A stretch of DNA of 64,000 bases from Candidatus Rifleibacteriota bacterium (lineage in GTDB: Bacteria; Muiribacteriota; Ozemobacteria; Ozemobacterales; Ozemobacteraceae), in the NCBI GenBank assembly GCA_015232575.1, contig JADFZL010000008.1:186001-250000 (forward strand), given 5' to 3'. Under the pieces are notes generated by a model. It did not search any database, had not been told where the DNA came from, and saw only the letters and a list, made by a program, of their open reading frames with translations. The position numbers and the translations under genes are program-made. This document shows, one piece after another, positions 34,903-44,095 of this stretch. The first letter of the stretch is position 1; each line of letters opens with the position of its first letter.

Positions 34903-36030
34903 ATGAAGGTTCCCTTACTGGATCTTAAACCCCAATTCTCGCAGATTAAAGAAAAGCTTCTCCCGAAGCTTATTACACAGATGGAACAACAAGCTTTTAT
35001 TCTTGGTCCGGCTGTTGAAAAAATGGAAAAAGAACTTGCCGATTATCTCGGAACTAAGTACGCGCTTGGGGTATCTTCCGGTACCGATGCTCTGCTTATC
35101 GCGCTTATGGCACTTGGCATTGGCGACGGAGACGAAGTAATTACATCTCCGTACACATTTTTTGCAACAGCAGGTTGCATTCACAGAACTGGTGCCACAC
35201 CTGTTTTTGTTGATATTGAACCAGACACTTACAATATTGATGTTTCAAAAATTGAAGCTGCAATAACTCCAAAAACAAAAGCAATCATGCCTGTTCATCT
35301 TTTCGGACAATCGACTGACATGAATGAAATCAATGCCATTGCAAGAAAGCATGGTTTGAGTGTAATAGAAGATGCCTGCCAGGCGATAAGCTCACAATAT
35401 GAGGGGAAAATGGTCGGAAATCTTGGAACAGTGGCATGTTTCAGCTTTTTCCCGAGCAAAAACCTTGGATGTTTTGGTGATGGTGGACTTGTTTCAACAA
35501 ACGATGAAAAACTTTTCAATAAATTGAAATGCATAAGAGTTCATGGTACTGAAGCTCAGTATTATCATAAGACTGTTGGAATTAATGGAAGGCTTGATGC
35601 TCTCCAGGCAATAGTAGTCTCTGAAAAGCTCCCATATCTTGAATCATGGAGCGAAGGGCGCCGTAAAAATGCAGCTCGATATAATTCACTTTTTTCCGGC
35701 AACAAAAATGTAGTTATACCAGTTCAGAGACCAGATCGAAAGCACATTTACAACCAGTATGTCATTAGTGTCGATAACAGAGACGAATTAAAAGCTTTTC
35801 TGACTTCAAATGAAATTGGATGTGCTGTATATTATCCGCTTCCGCTGCATCTGCAGGAATGTTTTTCCAATCTTGGAAAAAAAGCAGGAGATTTCCCAGT
35901 TTCAGAACGCGCCTCAAAAACGACACTTGCACTTCCGGTATATCCGGAGCTTTCGCCTGAAGCAATTGATTTCGTTGCCGCAAAGATCAATGAGTTCACC
36001 AGCAGAAAGCTTGAAAAATCGGCATCTTAA
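34903..36030 (+). CDS. DegT/DnrJ/EryC1/StrS-family PLP-dependent sugar aminotransferase
   Basis: 375 residues. Family motifs: SSGTDALLIAL, SPYTFFATAG, EDACQAI, and the PLP-binding Lys186 in FFPSKNLGCFGDGG. The family transaminates keto-sugar nucleotides (for example UDP-3- or UDP-4-keto sugars). It heads a run of envelope genes (bamA, skp, lpxD, lpxC-fabZ, lpxA), so it could produce an amino sugar for lipopolysaccharide or lipid A, as GnnB does, but no partner dehydrogenase is next to it and the substrate is not readable. AAGGAG lies before the ATG. Confidence 0.9.
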   Translation: MKVPLLDLKPQFSQIKEKLLPKLITQMEQQAFILGPAVEKMEKELADYLGTKYALGVSSGTDALLIALMALGIGDGDEVITSPYTFFATAGCIHRTGATPVFVDIEPDTYNIDVSKIEAAITPKTKAIMPVHLFGQSTDMNEINAIARKHGLSVIEDACQAISSQYEGKMVGNLGTVACFSFFPSKNLGCFGDGGLVSTNDEKLFNKLKCIRVHGTEAQYYHKTVGINGRLDALQAIVVSEKLPYLESWSEGRRKNAARYNSLFSGNKNVVIPVQRPDRKHIYNQYVISVDNRDELKAFLTSNEIGCAVYYPLPLHLQECFSNLGKKAGDFPVSERASKTTLALPVYPELSPEAIDFVAAKINEFTSRKLEKSAS

Positions 36031-36091
36031 CACGCTAACGCTTTACCGGTATAATGCCGATTAATTTTTAGCCCTCTCATTAAGGAAGACT

Positions 36092-37795
36092 ATGAAAAAG
36101 ATAATCACTTTGTTTTTGCTTTTTTTATTTTCTGTTGCCTGCCAGGTTGTCAGTGCCTATGAAAGTAGTATCATTCACGAATTAAAGGTTGAGGGAAACC
36201 GGCTTATATCGGAAGAAGTCGTTCTCCTGAATGTCAAAATCAAAACAGGGGATACTGTCGACAAAGATAAAATTCAGGAAGAAATTGCCAGAATAGGTGA
36301 AATTGGCTATTTTTCGTTTGTTGGTGTTGAGATTCGCCCTTCAGACAAAGGAAAAATTGTTGTTTTCAAGGTTGAAGAAAACGCAGTCGTCGGAGAAATT
36401 GAAATAAAAGGTAACACTAAGGTTTCTCTGAAAAAACTTACTGATGCGATGGAAACAAAAACTGGAACAACATTCAATTCAAAACTTTTATCGCAGGACA
36501 TCCAGCATCTTAACGACGCGCTTTCCCGTGATGGATATCCGTTTTCAAAAGTTTCAGACGCTCAGGTGAAAGACAAAGGCAGCAAAGTAACAATTGAAAT
36601 TACTGAAGCAAAAATTTCCGAAGTCAAATTTGAAGGTTTGAAAAAGACAAAAGAATATGTTATCAGGCGCGAGTTAACAATTAAACCTGGTGAAATATAC
36701 GACAATAATAAGATTGTAAGAGATTTACAGCGAATTTACAATCTTGGTTTCTTTGAAGAAGTAAAAAGAGATCATCTTCCCGGCAAAACTCCGGAAGAAA
36801 TTACTCTTGTTATAGATGTTAAAGAGCAGAAAACCGGACGCGCAGGTGTTGGCGGCGGTTACAGCTCGCTGAACGGACTTGTCGGGTTTGCCAATCTATC
36901 TCAGAACAATTTCAGAGGAGAAGGCAAGCGTGTTTATCTGAAGACAGAATTTGGCGGAGTCAGAACTTACGAATTAGGGTATTTTGACCCGTGGTTTGGC
37001 GGAAAACCGAGAAGCTTTGGAATTGATCTCTACGATACAAAATATCGAAGAAATCTATATTTCGGTGGAAACACTCTCACCGAGTATGATGAAGAAAGAA
37101 AAGGTGGAGTAATTACAATGGGTAAGAGGCTCCGCAGAGATGTTGATCTGTCATTCAGATTCAGAGATGAAGACGTAAAAATTACACCTGTTGATTCTAC
37201 CGCAACCAGACCTGTAGGTATAGTTAACGGAAGGTTGCAGTCTATCGGTGGTTTGATTGACAAGGACACCCGCGACAATCGCTTCAGACCAACAAATGGC
37301 GTTCACGACAGTCTTTCATTCGATACTACAGGCGGTTTTCTTAAAGGTGAAAACCAGTATTCCAAGTTTGTACTTGCCTTAAGAAGATATATGCCGCTTA
37401 ACAAAGGTGGAAGAACCGTTGTTGCACTTCAGGCAGTCGGTGGACAGACTTCTATAGGCGAAGGATTTGTTCCAGTTTATGACATGTTCTCAGTTGGCGG
37501 CAGCAGCTCAGTAAGAGGTTACCGGGAAAGAGAATTCCTTGGAACAAAAATTCTGTATGGAAATTTCGAAGTCAGACAAAGAATCGCAAAAAACTTTGAT
37601 GTAGTAGGCTTTTATGATATAGGCGATGCCTGGGGTCAGGATTACGACCAGGAAAAGAAAGACTTTGAATGGAAAAAAGGATTTGGATTGGGTTTGCGCC
37701 TTCAGACACCTCTCGGACCTGTTGCAATAGATTATGGTAAAGCAACCGACAGAGACGAAGGACGAACGTATTTCAACTTTGGAAGTTCGTTCTGA
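36092..37795 (+). CDS. bamA: Outer membrane assembly factor BamA (Omp85 family)
   Basis: 567 residues. Signal peptide, then three POTRA domains (about 25-105, 106-180, 181-255; e.g. EIEIKGNTKVSLKKL and VKFEGLKKTKEYVIRRELTIKPGE) and an Omp85 beta barrel of about 310 residues. The conserved substrate-gate loop motif VRGYRERE is present. It inserts beta-barrel proteins into the outer membrane. E. coli BamA has five POTRAs and about 810 residues; this one is a compact version with three. It is followed by skp, lpxD and lpxC-fabZ, the usual neighbour order. Confidence 0.93.
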   Translation: MKKIITLFLLFLFSVACQVVSAYESSIIHELKVEGNRLISEEVVLLNVKIKTGDTVDKDKIQEEIARIGEIGYFSFVGVEIRPSDKGKIVVFKVEENAVVGEIEIKGNTKVSLKKLTDAMETKTGTTFNSKLLSQDIQHLNDALSRDGYPFSKVSDAQVKDKGSKVTIEITEAKISEVKFEGLKKTKEYVIRRELTIKPGEIYDNNKIVRDLQRIYNLGFFEEVKRDHLPGKTPEEITLVIDVKEQKTGRAGVGGGYSSLNGLVGFANLSQNNFRGEGKRVYLKTEFGGVRTYELGYFDPWFGGKPRSFGIDLYDTKYRRNLYFGGNTLTEYDEERKGGVITMGKRLRRDVDLSFRFRDEDVKITPVDSTATRPVGIVNGRLQSIGGLIDKDTRDNRFRPTNGVHDSLSFDTTGGFLKGENQYSKFVLALRRYMPLNKGGRTVVALQAVGGQTSIGEGFVPVYDMFSVGGSSSVRGYREREFLGTKILYGNFEVRQRIAKNFDVVGFYDIGDAWGQDYDQEKKDFEWKKGFGLGLRLQTPLGPVAIDYGKATDRDEGRTYFNFGSSF

Positions 37796-37848
37796 TATTG
37801 CAGAACAATATTAAATACAACCAAATAACATCATAAGGAGAGATTTAA

Positions 37849-38472
37849 ATGATCAGAAGGTCTTATTTCCTGCCGGTAATGGCAGCTCTTTTTCTTGCCT
37901 GTCCAGTAGTAAGCTATTGTATGGAATTTGGATATATTGATGCAGCAAAAGTTTTCAGCAAATATTCCGAAACACAGAAAACAAAGAACTACCTTGAAAG
38001 CGAAAAAGCTAAATTGCAGGTAGTACTTGACACCAAGAAGAAATCCCTTGCTGAGCTTGATTCGAAATACATTGATACTGCAAAAAAATTGCAGGCACTC
38101 AGAGACGGCAAGAAAGAAAAAGAAGCACAGGCGCTTGAAGGCAAATTGAAAGCTCAGCGCGAAGAACTGGCAAATGCTAATGCAGATTTACAGAAATTTT
38201 TTGAAGAATCCCAGAAGAGACTTTATCAAATTGAAGAAGAAAAAATGGGTTCACTCTCGAAATTTCTGGACGAAAAGATGGACCAGATCATTCAGCAGGT
38301 AGCCAAAAGCAAGAATCTCGAAGCTGTATTTGAAAAACGTTTTTGCTACTTTGGCGGAACAGATATAACCGAAGAGGTTCTCGCAGCACTGAATACCGCA
38401 TTCCCCAAACCAGCTGAAGGTACTGCTGCTCCGGTACCAGCACCTGCACCAAAAAAGACTTCCGGAAAATAA
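37849..38472 (+). CDS. skp: Periplasmic chaperone Skp/OmpH
   Basis: 207 residues. Signal peptide then the family opening FGYIDAAKVFSKYSETQ, a coiled-coil arm (about 45-125) rich in Lys/Glu/Ala, and a hydrophobic base. A Pro/Ala-rich tail ends the protein. Skp holds unfolded outer-membrane proteins for BamA. The stop codon TAA overlaps the ATG of lpxD (TAATG). AAGGAG precedes the ATG. Confidence 0.9.
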   Translation: MIRRSYFLPVMAALFLACPVVSYCMEFGYIDAAKVFSKYSETQKTKNYLESEKAKLQVVLDTKKKSLAELDSKYIDTAKKLQALRDGKKEKEAQALEGKLKAQREELANANADLQKFFEESQKRLYQIEEEKMGSLSKFLDEKMDQIIQQVAKSKNLEAVFEKRFCYFGGTDITEEVLAALNTAFPKPAEGTAAPVPAPAPKKTSGK

Positions 38473-39512
38473 TGAAACAAACTCTTGAAAATCTCGCAGA
38501 GTTACTTGGTGGCAAACCTGACTCTGCGCTGGGAAATCCCGAAATCACCGGAATAGCTTCTCTTTCAGAAGCTGTTCCTGGTGATATTTCGTTTCTGTCT
38601 GAAGTTGGTGATAAATTACGAAATATTCATGAGCTTGAAAAAACAAGAGCTTCAGCAGTAATAGCCTCTGAAAAGGCAAAAGATTTAAAAATTCCCTCAA
38701 TACGGTTCAGCAATCCATACATCGGGTTTGCCAGAGCACTTGAATTCTTCAGACCAGAGTTCAGACCCCGCCCTGGAATACACCCGACTGCCTTTGTCGA
38801 TGAATCTGCCGACGTTCACCCAACAGCAATTATAGGCGCAATGGCAGTTATTGAAGCAAATGTAACCATCGGAGAAAAAGCGCGTATTGACTCTGGTGTG
38901 GTTGTTGAACGAAGTGCATCTATTGGAATGAACACCCGAATCTGTTCAAATGTCACAGTAAGAAATGACTGTGTGGTTGGAATCAATTGCATCATTCACA
39001 GCGGCAGCGTTATCGGAAGCGATGGCTTTGGTTTTACAAAGACATCTGAGGGACATCTTAAGATATCTCAGACCGGAAATGTAATAATTGGAAATGATGT
39101 CGAAATTGGTGCCAACGTAACAATAGACAGAGCAACTATGGGAAGTACAACTGTCGGGGACGGTACAAAAATTGACAATCTCGTACATCTTGCACACAAT
39201 GTAAAAGTTGGAAAAAGATGCCTTATTATTGCTCAAACAGGCATTTCAGGAAGCACAGTCATTGGTGATGATGTAACAATGGCTGGACAGACTGGAACTG
39301 TAGGACATGTAACCGTGGGAAAAAATTGCGTAATTGCCGCCAGAGGAGTTGTTACTGAAAACCTTCCAGACGGAAGTGTTGTATCTGGCTTCCCATGCAA
39401 ACCTCACAACGAAGAGAAGAGAATTATGGCTTCTCTCAGAAGACTTCCTGACCTTATGAAACGGTTACGGGAGCTTGAAGTTCGTGTTGAAAGAAGCTCC
39501 AATGAAAAATAA
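38472..39512 (+). CDS. lpxD: UDP-3-O-acylglucosamine N-acyltransferase LpxD
   Basis: 346 residues. N-terminal uridine-binding domain (about 1-100), followed by the left-handed beta-helix with hexapeptide repeats (e.g. IGAMAVIEANVTIGEKARID) and a catalytic region containing NLVHLAHNVKVG. It transfers an acyl chain from acyl-ACP onto the 2-amino group in lipid A synthesis. It belongs to the lpxD-lpxC-lpxA cluster and is translationally coupled to skp. Confidence 0.95.
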   Translation: MKQTLENLAELLGGKPDSALGNPEITGIASLSEAVPGDISFLSEVGDKLRNIHELEKTRASAVIASEKAKDLKIPSIRFSNPYIGFARALEFFRPEFRPRPGIHPTAFVDESADVHPTAIIGAMAVIEANVTIGEKARIDSGVVVERSASIGMNTRICSNVTVRNDCVVGINCIIHSGSVIGSDGFGFTKTSEGHLKISQTGNVIIGNDVEIGANVTIDRATMGSTTVGDGTKIDNLVHLAHNVKVGKRCLIIAQTGISGSTVIGDDVTMAGQTGTVGHVTVGKNCVIAARGVVTENLPDGSVVSGFPCKPHNEEKRIMASLRRLPDLMKRLRELEVRVERSSNEK

Positions 39513-40143
39513 ATCTGTTTTAATAATACTTTTCCTGCTTGTAGTTTATTCTTTATTCTCTAACAGCTGTTCGGCGCTGGAATCAAGATTCAAATACATG
39601 GGAAGCTCCATGTTCACTCTTCCAAATGCCTATTCTTACAGCGGTGTTGATTATATTTACGATAATGACCGCTCCATAACCATGTACAGACTTGCCCCGT
39701 TCGGAAAATTCCTCGAATTGTCAGGCATGAAGCGCCTCAATGGCGATAATGCAGAAAAATTTGTTTTGAATTGCAAAGTGACGATTCTGGAAGAAGATAA
39801 GCTTATTCCGCAAATCTGCTGGGGTATGTCTGATTACAACAAAGAACTGGGCAGCAGAATATTTTATTTTGCAGCGACAAAAACGCTCGACTGGTTTGGT
39901 ATAACACTCAATGCCGGCATGATAAAGCATCCGATAACGACTGATAAGCAATATTATTATGGAATTGAAAAAACTATTCTTCCGCTTATCAGCGCATTTG
40001 GAGAACGTTATGATGACTCCACTATTATTGGATTCAAATTGAGAGCCTATCCTGAGGTCAGTTTTGAATACGGAAGATATATCCAGGAGAATACTTCCAA
40101 ACCAACAATGATAAAACTTTCATATTTTAAGTCATTTTTCTGA
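39502..40143 (+). CDS. Exported protein of unknown function between lpxD and lpxC
   Basis: 213 residues from ATG 39502, overlapping the last 11 bases of lpxD; a frame extension to 39475 has no ribosome site. Signal peptide (IILFLLVVYSLFSNSCSALE), followed by beta-strand rich sequence with many aromatics: FKYMGSSMFTLPNAYSYSG, YRLAPFGKFLELSGM, EVSFEYGRYIQEN and a C-terminal SYFKSFF. Ending in Phe suggests an outer-membrane beta-structure. Being embedded in the lipid A cluster suggests a role in outer membrane biogenesis. I do not recognise the family. Confidence 0.65.
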   Translation: MKNKSVLIILFLLVVYSLFSNSCSALESRFKYMGSSMFTLPNAYSYSGVDYIYDNDRSITMYRLAPFGKFLELSGMKRLNGDNAEKFVLNCKVTILEEDKLIPQICWGMSDYNKELGSRIFYFAATKTLDWFGITLNAGMIKHPITTDKQYYYGIEKTILPLISAFGERYDDSTIIGFKLRAYPEVSFEYGRYIQENTSKPTMIKLSYFKSFF

Positions 40144-40151
40144 GAAAAATT

Positions 40152-41435
40152 ATGCCAGTATATAAACAAAAAACTATCGCCAAAAGCGTCGAAACATCTG
40201 GAGTAGGGCTTCACACCGGAAAGCCTGTCCGAATGGAATTTCTTCCCGCTCCGGTAAACAGCGGCATTCGCTTCCAAAGAATGGATCTCCCGGATAAGCC
40301 TGTTATCAGAGCTGATATAGACGAAGTCAGCGAAGTTTTTCGCGGTACTACCATTGGAAAAGCCCCTGAAAGCGTAAACACTGTTGAACACGTTATGTCG
40401 GCAATTTTCGGGCTTGGAATTTCCAACCTGCTTATTGCAATAACAGGAGGCGAACCACCTGCTGAAGATGGTTCCGCTAGACCATTGATTAAACTCCTGA
40501 AAGATGCAGGTATTGTCGAACAGGATGCAGTTGATGATGAAATCTTTCTCAGCGACTCATTCATGGTTCAGGATGGAAATAAATCTATCTATTACCGCCC
40601 CTCTGACAAATTTGAAGTAACTTTTACCATGGATTACTCCCGCCAGAAACTTTTTCAGGTCAAACATTTCATTTTTTCAGATGATGCTTATGAAAACTCC
40701 ATTTCGATGGCAAGAACTTTTGGCTTTGTTCATGAATTTGAAATGCTCAGGGAAAAACAACTTGCTTTGGGGGGTAGTCTTGAAAACGCAGTTGTGGTAA
40801 ATTTAGATGGTTCAGTTCTTAATAAGGAAGGTTTAAGAGATCCTGAAGAGTTTGTAAAACATAAAATCCTTGATCTTATCGGAGATCTTTCGCTTATCGG
40901 CAGAAGATTCCGCGGACACATTATTGCGTGCAGAAGCGGGCACGCTCTTAATATAAAATTCGCTAAACTCTTCAGAGAAAAATTTAATCAGTATAAAAGG
41001 AAAAATACAACTATGATGGACATCGAAGCGATCAGGGAAATTCTCCCGCATCGTTATCCATTTCTTCTTGTGGACAGGATTCTGTCTGTAGACCCTGGAA
41101 AATCGGCTAACGGCATAAAAAATGTTACAGCAAATGAGCCGTTTTTCAATGGTCATTTCCCCGATAAGCGTGTAATGCCAGGTGTACTTATTGTGGAAGC
41201 AATGGCGCAACTTGCCGGTATTATTTTTCTTTCGCTGCCCGAACACAAGGGAAAACTGCCGTATTTTGTCGGAATTGACCACTGCCGATTCAGAAAACAG
41301 GTTGTTCCAGGTGATCGGCTTGAAATGACTGCTACAGCATTAAGAGTCAGAGGTAATACAGGAAAGGTTTCCTGTGTCGCTCAGGTGGATGGTGAAGAAG
41401 CCGCTGGCGGAGAGTTAATGTTTACAATTATCTGA
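40152..41435 (+). CDS. lpxC-fabZ: Bifunctional LpxC deacetylase / FabZ dehydratase fusion
   Basis: 427 residues. LpxC occupies about 1-275 with zinc ligands at His80 (VEHVMSA), His237 and Asp241 (VKHKILDLIGD), and catalytic His264 (SGHALN). The FabZ part from about 288 carries HRYPFLLVDRI, FFNGHFPDKRVMPGVLIVEAMAQ-type active-site His335 and Glu349. LpxC removes the N-acetyl group of UDP-3-O-acyl-GlcNAc, the committed lipid A step; FabZ dehydrates 3-hydroxyacyl-ACP, the branch substrate. The fusion balances lipid A and fatty acid synthesis. It is known in Bacteroidetes and a few other phyla, but is not common elsewhere. Confidence 0.95.
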   Translation: MPVYKQKTIAKSVETSGVGLHTGKPVRMEFLPAPVNSGIRFQRMDLPDKPVIRADIDEVSEVFRGTTIGKAPESVNTVEHVMSAIFGLGISNLLIAITGGEPPAEDGSARPLIKLLKDAGIVEQDAVDDEIFLSDSFMVQDGNKSIYYRPSDKFEVTFTMDYSRQKLFQVKHFIFSDDAYENSISMARTFGFVHEFEMLREKQLALGGSLENAVVVNLDGSVLNKEGLRDPEEFVKHKILDLIGDLSLIGRRFRGHIIACRSGHALNIKFAKLFREKFNQYKRKNTTMMDIEAIREILPHRYPFLLVDRILSVDPGKSANGIKNVTANEPFFNGHFPDKRVMPGVLIVEAMAQLAGIIFLSLPEHKGKLPYFVGIDHCRFRKQVVPGDRLEMTATALRVRGNTGKVSCVAQVDGEEAAGGELMFTII

Positions 41436-41607
41436 TTTTGTTCTTTCAAACAAGTTTTTATTGTATCTTTTTGAGCTATCTGTTAGTTTGTACGGCAAAT
41501 TGTTAATAAGGTGTCATAAATTTCCATTGTAAGAGTTAAAAGGATTCCCTTATTAAAAATCGGTGTGATTAGTGTCACTTTAGTTTTGAATGGATTGTTA
41601 AGTGTGT

Positions 41608-41684
41608 TGAGCATACAATGCTCAGCCGCCGGGAACAAAGACATCGGATTTGTTTAGATGTCGAGAGAGGCGCGTGCCTTCTCT
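41608..41684 (+). repeat. Two-hairpin dispersed repeat, diverged copy 3
   Basis: Three hairpins in succession: TGAGCAT/ATGCTCA (41608-41614 with 41618-41624), GACATC/GATGTC (41640-41645 with 41657-41662), and AGAGAGGC/GCCTTCTCT (41664-41671 with 41676-41684, one bulge, loop GCGT). Between the last two it matches copy 1 (CCGC-GGGA-n-GAC). It lies in a 272-base gap just upstream of lpxA and ends about 23 bases before its start codon. Confidence 0.7.
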
Positions 41685-41707
41685 AAATAAGTAAAAGGGA
41701 TTTGAGT

Positions 41708-42511
41708 ATGGCTATTCATCAAACTGCGATTGTAAGTCAGAAAGCAGAAATTCATCCGTCAGTGGAAATTGGCCCCTATTGCGTTATAGGACCTGATGTT
41801 ACGATTGGTGAGAACACCGTAGTTGGCTCAAATTGTTTTATTGATGGCATCACAACTATTGGAAAATCGAACAAGCTTTTTCCATTTGTCTCAATAGGTT
41901 GTCCACCACAGGACTTAAAGTATTCGGGGCAGAAAACTTTTGTCAAAATCGGTGATAACAATTCATTCCGTGAATATGTGACAGTCCATCGTGCAGAGGG
42001 CGAAGGCAATTCGACAACTATTGCGAACGATAACCTTTTTATGGCTTATGGTCATGTAGCACACAATTGCCATGTTGGAAGTTTTAACGTGCTTGCCAAT
42101 TCCGCAACCCTGGCCGGACACGTACATGTCGCTGATCGTGCAACAATCGGAGGCTTTGTCGGAATTCATCAGTTCTGTCACGTAGGATCAATGGTAATGA
42201 TTGGTGGCATGAGTAAGATCGTAAAAGATGTTCCACCCTTCATCAAAATTGATGGGAACCCCGCAAGAGTAATTGGTCTGAACTCAGTCGGGCTGAGAAG
42301 GAATGGCGTTACAAAAGAAGGAATTGAAATTCTGAGACAAGTATTCAGAATCTTCTTCAGATCGGAATATAACGTTTCACAGGCTGTAGAAAAGCTGAAA
42401 AATGACGGGTTAGCTGAAAAGCCGTATGTCAGAGACCTGATTGATTTCATCAAAGACAGTCATCGTGGAATCTACAAAAGAGTAAGACAAGGCAGCAACG
42501 AGGCTGTTTAG
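41708..42511 (+). CDS. lpxA: UDP-N-acetylglucosamine acyltransferase LpxA
   Basis: 267 residues from ATG 41708, with AAAGGGA about 7 bases upstream. Left-handed beta-helix with hexapeptide repeats from residue 5, catalytic-His region GHVAHNCHVGS, and C-terminal helical domain (LRRNGVTKEGIEILRQVFRIFF). It adds the 3-O-acyl chain to UDP-GlcNAc, the first lipid A step. The E. coli-type His in the QGNHA motif is replaced here by Pro (DGNPA), as in many bacteria outside the enterics. Located after lpxC-fabZ with a repeat-containing gap. Confidence 0.95.
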   Translation: MAIHQTAIVSQKAEIHPSVEIGPYCVIGPDVTIGENTVVGSNCFIDGITTIGKSNKLFPFVSIGCPPQDLKYSGQKTFVKIGDNNSFREYVTVHRAEGEGNSTTIANDNLFMAYGHVAHNCHVGSFNVLANSATLAGHVHVADRATIGGFVGIHQFCHVGSMVMIGGMSKIVKDVPPFIKIDGNPARVIGLNSVGLRRNGVTKEGIEILRQVFRIFFRSEYNVSQAVEKLKNDGLAEKPYVRDLIDFIKDSHRGIYKRVRQGSNEAV

Positions 42512-42577
42512 AGAGGGGGCACGTGCCCCCTCTTGCCGGTCGAACAAGTTCGACCGTCTTACTCCCCGCGGCGGCGC
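42511..42577 (-). repeat. Two-hairpin GC-rich dispersed repeat, copy 2
   Basis: Read on the minus strand it matches copy 1 at about 60 of 67 positions by eye, including stems GGTCGAA/TTCGACC and AGAGGGGGC/GCCCCCTCT. The loop of the second stem is ACGT. It begins at the stop codon of lpxA and could serve as its transcriptional end. Confidence 0.85.
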
Positions 42578-42739
42578 ACTTTGTGCGCTTCGCCCTGGTG
42601 CACAACCGAGCGTCTCACTTTTCCGGTCGCACAGTTTAGGGCTCCGCCGTTTTAGAAAACAATTCAAGATTTATTCAGATTCTTTATTGCATAGAAACAA
42701 CAAATTTTTCGTATATACTCAATAATTCGGAGCAAATCG

Positions 42740-42764
42740 CAGACGCGGCATCTTGCCGCGTTTG
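42740..42764. repeat. GC-rich hairpin downstream of lpxA
   Basis: Near-perfect 11-bp stem CAGACGCGGCA/TGCCGCGTTTG with loop TCT. No T-tract follows, and it is followed by another small hairpin CTTCAGC/CTGGAAG. It lies in a 320-base non-coding gap (42512-42831) between convergent lpxA and psuG, so a bidirectional end or REP-like element is likely. Confidence 0.5.
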
Positions 42765-42831
42765 TCTTCAGCTGCTGGAAGCTGATTCTACTACTTCTTT
42801 CCACTATTCATTAAGTAGTTCAAAATTTCTT

Positions 42832-43752
42832 CTATTTCTGAAGATTCGAATATTCTACTGCAATCTGAGCTGCAACAGCGGCATTGTTTTTTACAAGTGC
42901 AATGTTTGCTTTCTGACTTTTTCCAGTTGTTATCTTCTCAAGTTCTTTTAGCAAAAAAGGAGTCAGAGCTTTTCCCTTTATTTTTTTCTCATCAGCCAAT
43001 TTTAGAGCTGATTCGATTGCAGAATTAATAATCTGCGAATCAAGCGCATCTTCTTCGGGAATTGGATTGGCAATGAGAATTCCACCGGAATCTGGAAGTT
43101 GCCACTGCATAAACATTAATCTTGCAGCTTCATTTGCTGAGGAAACGCTTTCATTAAGCATTAAGCCGCTTTTTCTATAATAAAAAGCCGGCAACTCAGA
43201 GGTTTTAAAACCGACAACCGGAACGCCGAGTGTTTCGAGATATTCAAGTGTCAGTGGCAGATCAAGAATAGCTTTTGCACCAGCTGAAACAACTGCAACA
43301 GGAGTTTTAGATAATTCCGGAAGATCTGCAGAAATGTCGAAATTCTTCTCCGCTCCTCTGTGAACTCCACCAATTCCGCCGGTTGCAAATATTCTTATTC
43401 CAGCAATATGCGCACCTATCATTGTTCCGCTGACTGTAACTGCAGCGTTTTCACCCTTTGCAAGCACTCCTGGAATATCAGCGCGGCTGGCTTTTCTTAT
43501 ATTCTTTTCCGAACCCATAAATTCTACTTCTTTTTTATCAAGCCCGATTCTGAACACTCCTTCAATTATGGCAATAGTAGCAGGAACAGCTCCGTTAGCC
43601 CGGACAGTCTCTTCAAGCAACAAAGCAGTCTCTACATTACCAGGCCATGGCATTCCGTGAGATATTATCGTCGACTCAAGAGCAACAACAGGCTTATTCT
43701 TTGAAATAGCTTCCTGAACTTCGGGATGAATATTAACATGTGAATTTTTCAT
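42832..43752 (-). CDS. psuG: Pseudouridine-5'-phosphate glycosidase PsuG
   Basis: 306 residues from ATG 43752 (TAAGGAA upstream); the frame can be extended to 43827, but this lacks a site. It matches the family PF04227 (pseudouridine-5'-phosphate glycosidase, indigoidine synthase A) with ALESTIISHGMPWPGN, EGVFRIGL, the catalytic-Lys region VSGTMIGAHIAG with ATGGIGGVHRGAE and AVVSAGAKAILDL. It cleaves pseudouridine 5'-phosphate to uracil and ribose 5-phosphate, letting the cell recycle RNA-derived pseudouridine. No kinase psuK is adjacent. Confidence 0.93.
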   Translation of the reverse strand: MKNSHVNIHPEVQEAISKNKPVVALESTIISHGMPWPGNVETALLLEETVRANGAVPATIAIIEGVFRIGLDKKEVEFMGSEKNIRKASRADIPGVLAKGENAAVTVSGTMIGAHIAGIRIFATGGIGGVHRGAEKNFDISADLPELSKTPVAVVSAGAKAILDLPLTLEYLETLGVPVVGFKTSELPAFYYRKSGLMLNESVSSANEAARLMFMQWQLPDSGGILIANPIPEEDALDSQIINSAIESALKLADEKKIKGKALTPFLLKELEKITTGKSQKANIALVKNNAAVAAQIAVEYSNLQK

Positions 43753-44026
43753 ATATTTTTCCTTATTTCTTTTATAGAAGGGAAACCTACCCACTCGGCA
43801 AGCATTTCGACCGTTGGTTGTCATCACAACCTATTTTCTATTTCCTTGCTGCAACACTGGCATCATGCATTACCTTGAAGAAAACTGGCACCCAGATTTC
43901 TCCCTTCGGTTAAAACGACGTAAAACTGTAACATTCAAAGAACTGCACTTTCCAGGAATGCACCCAACTATTTTCTCTGTGCAAGTACATCAAATCTCCT
44001 TCCTGGAGTCAAACAATTTCTTAAAA
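43753..44026. other. Intergenic region upstream of psuG
   Basis: About 270 bases separate the start of psuG from the terminator of the small gene at 44096. I see no convincing gene here. A 71-codon open frame at 43814-44029 has no ribosome site or recognisable composition. The psuG promoter must lie here, but I cannot place it. Confidence 0.5.
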
Positions 44027-44061
44027 TAAAAAAACCGGCCACTTTTTCACTTGTGACCGGT
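44027..44061 (-). terminator. Intrinsic terminator of the small gene at 44096
   Basis: Stem ACCGGTCAC/GTGGCCGGT (44053-44061 with 44034-44042; one T-G wobble) followed on the minus strand by seven T residues (44027-44033). Confidence 0.75.
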
Positions 44062-44095
44062 ACTTATTCAAAAGGATTGTAAATATTTTATATTA

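Noticed and set aside
37849..38472. Skp as part of the OmpH-like pair at 26.7-28.5 kb
   Set aside because: It lacks the VDY-LL-HPLM opening and sits in the standard bamA-skp-lpxD context, so it is the ordinary Skp.
43814..44029. Plus-strand open frame of 71 codons
   Set aside because: No ribosome site, odd composition, and its end runs into the terminator of the minus-strand gene.
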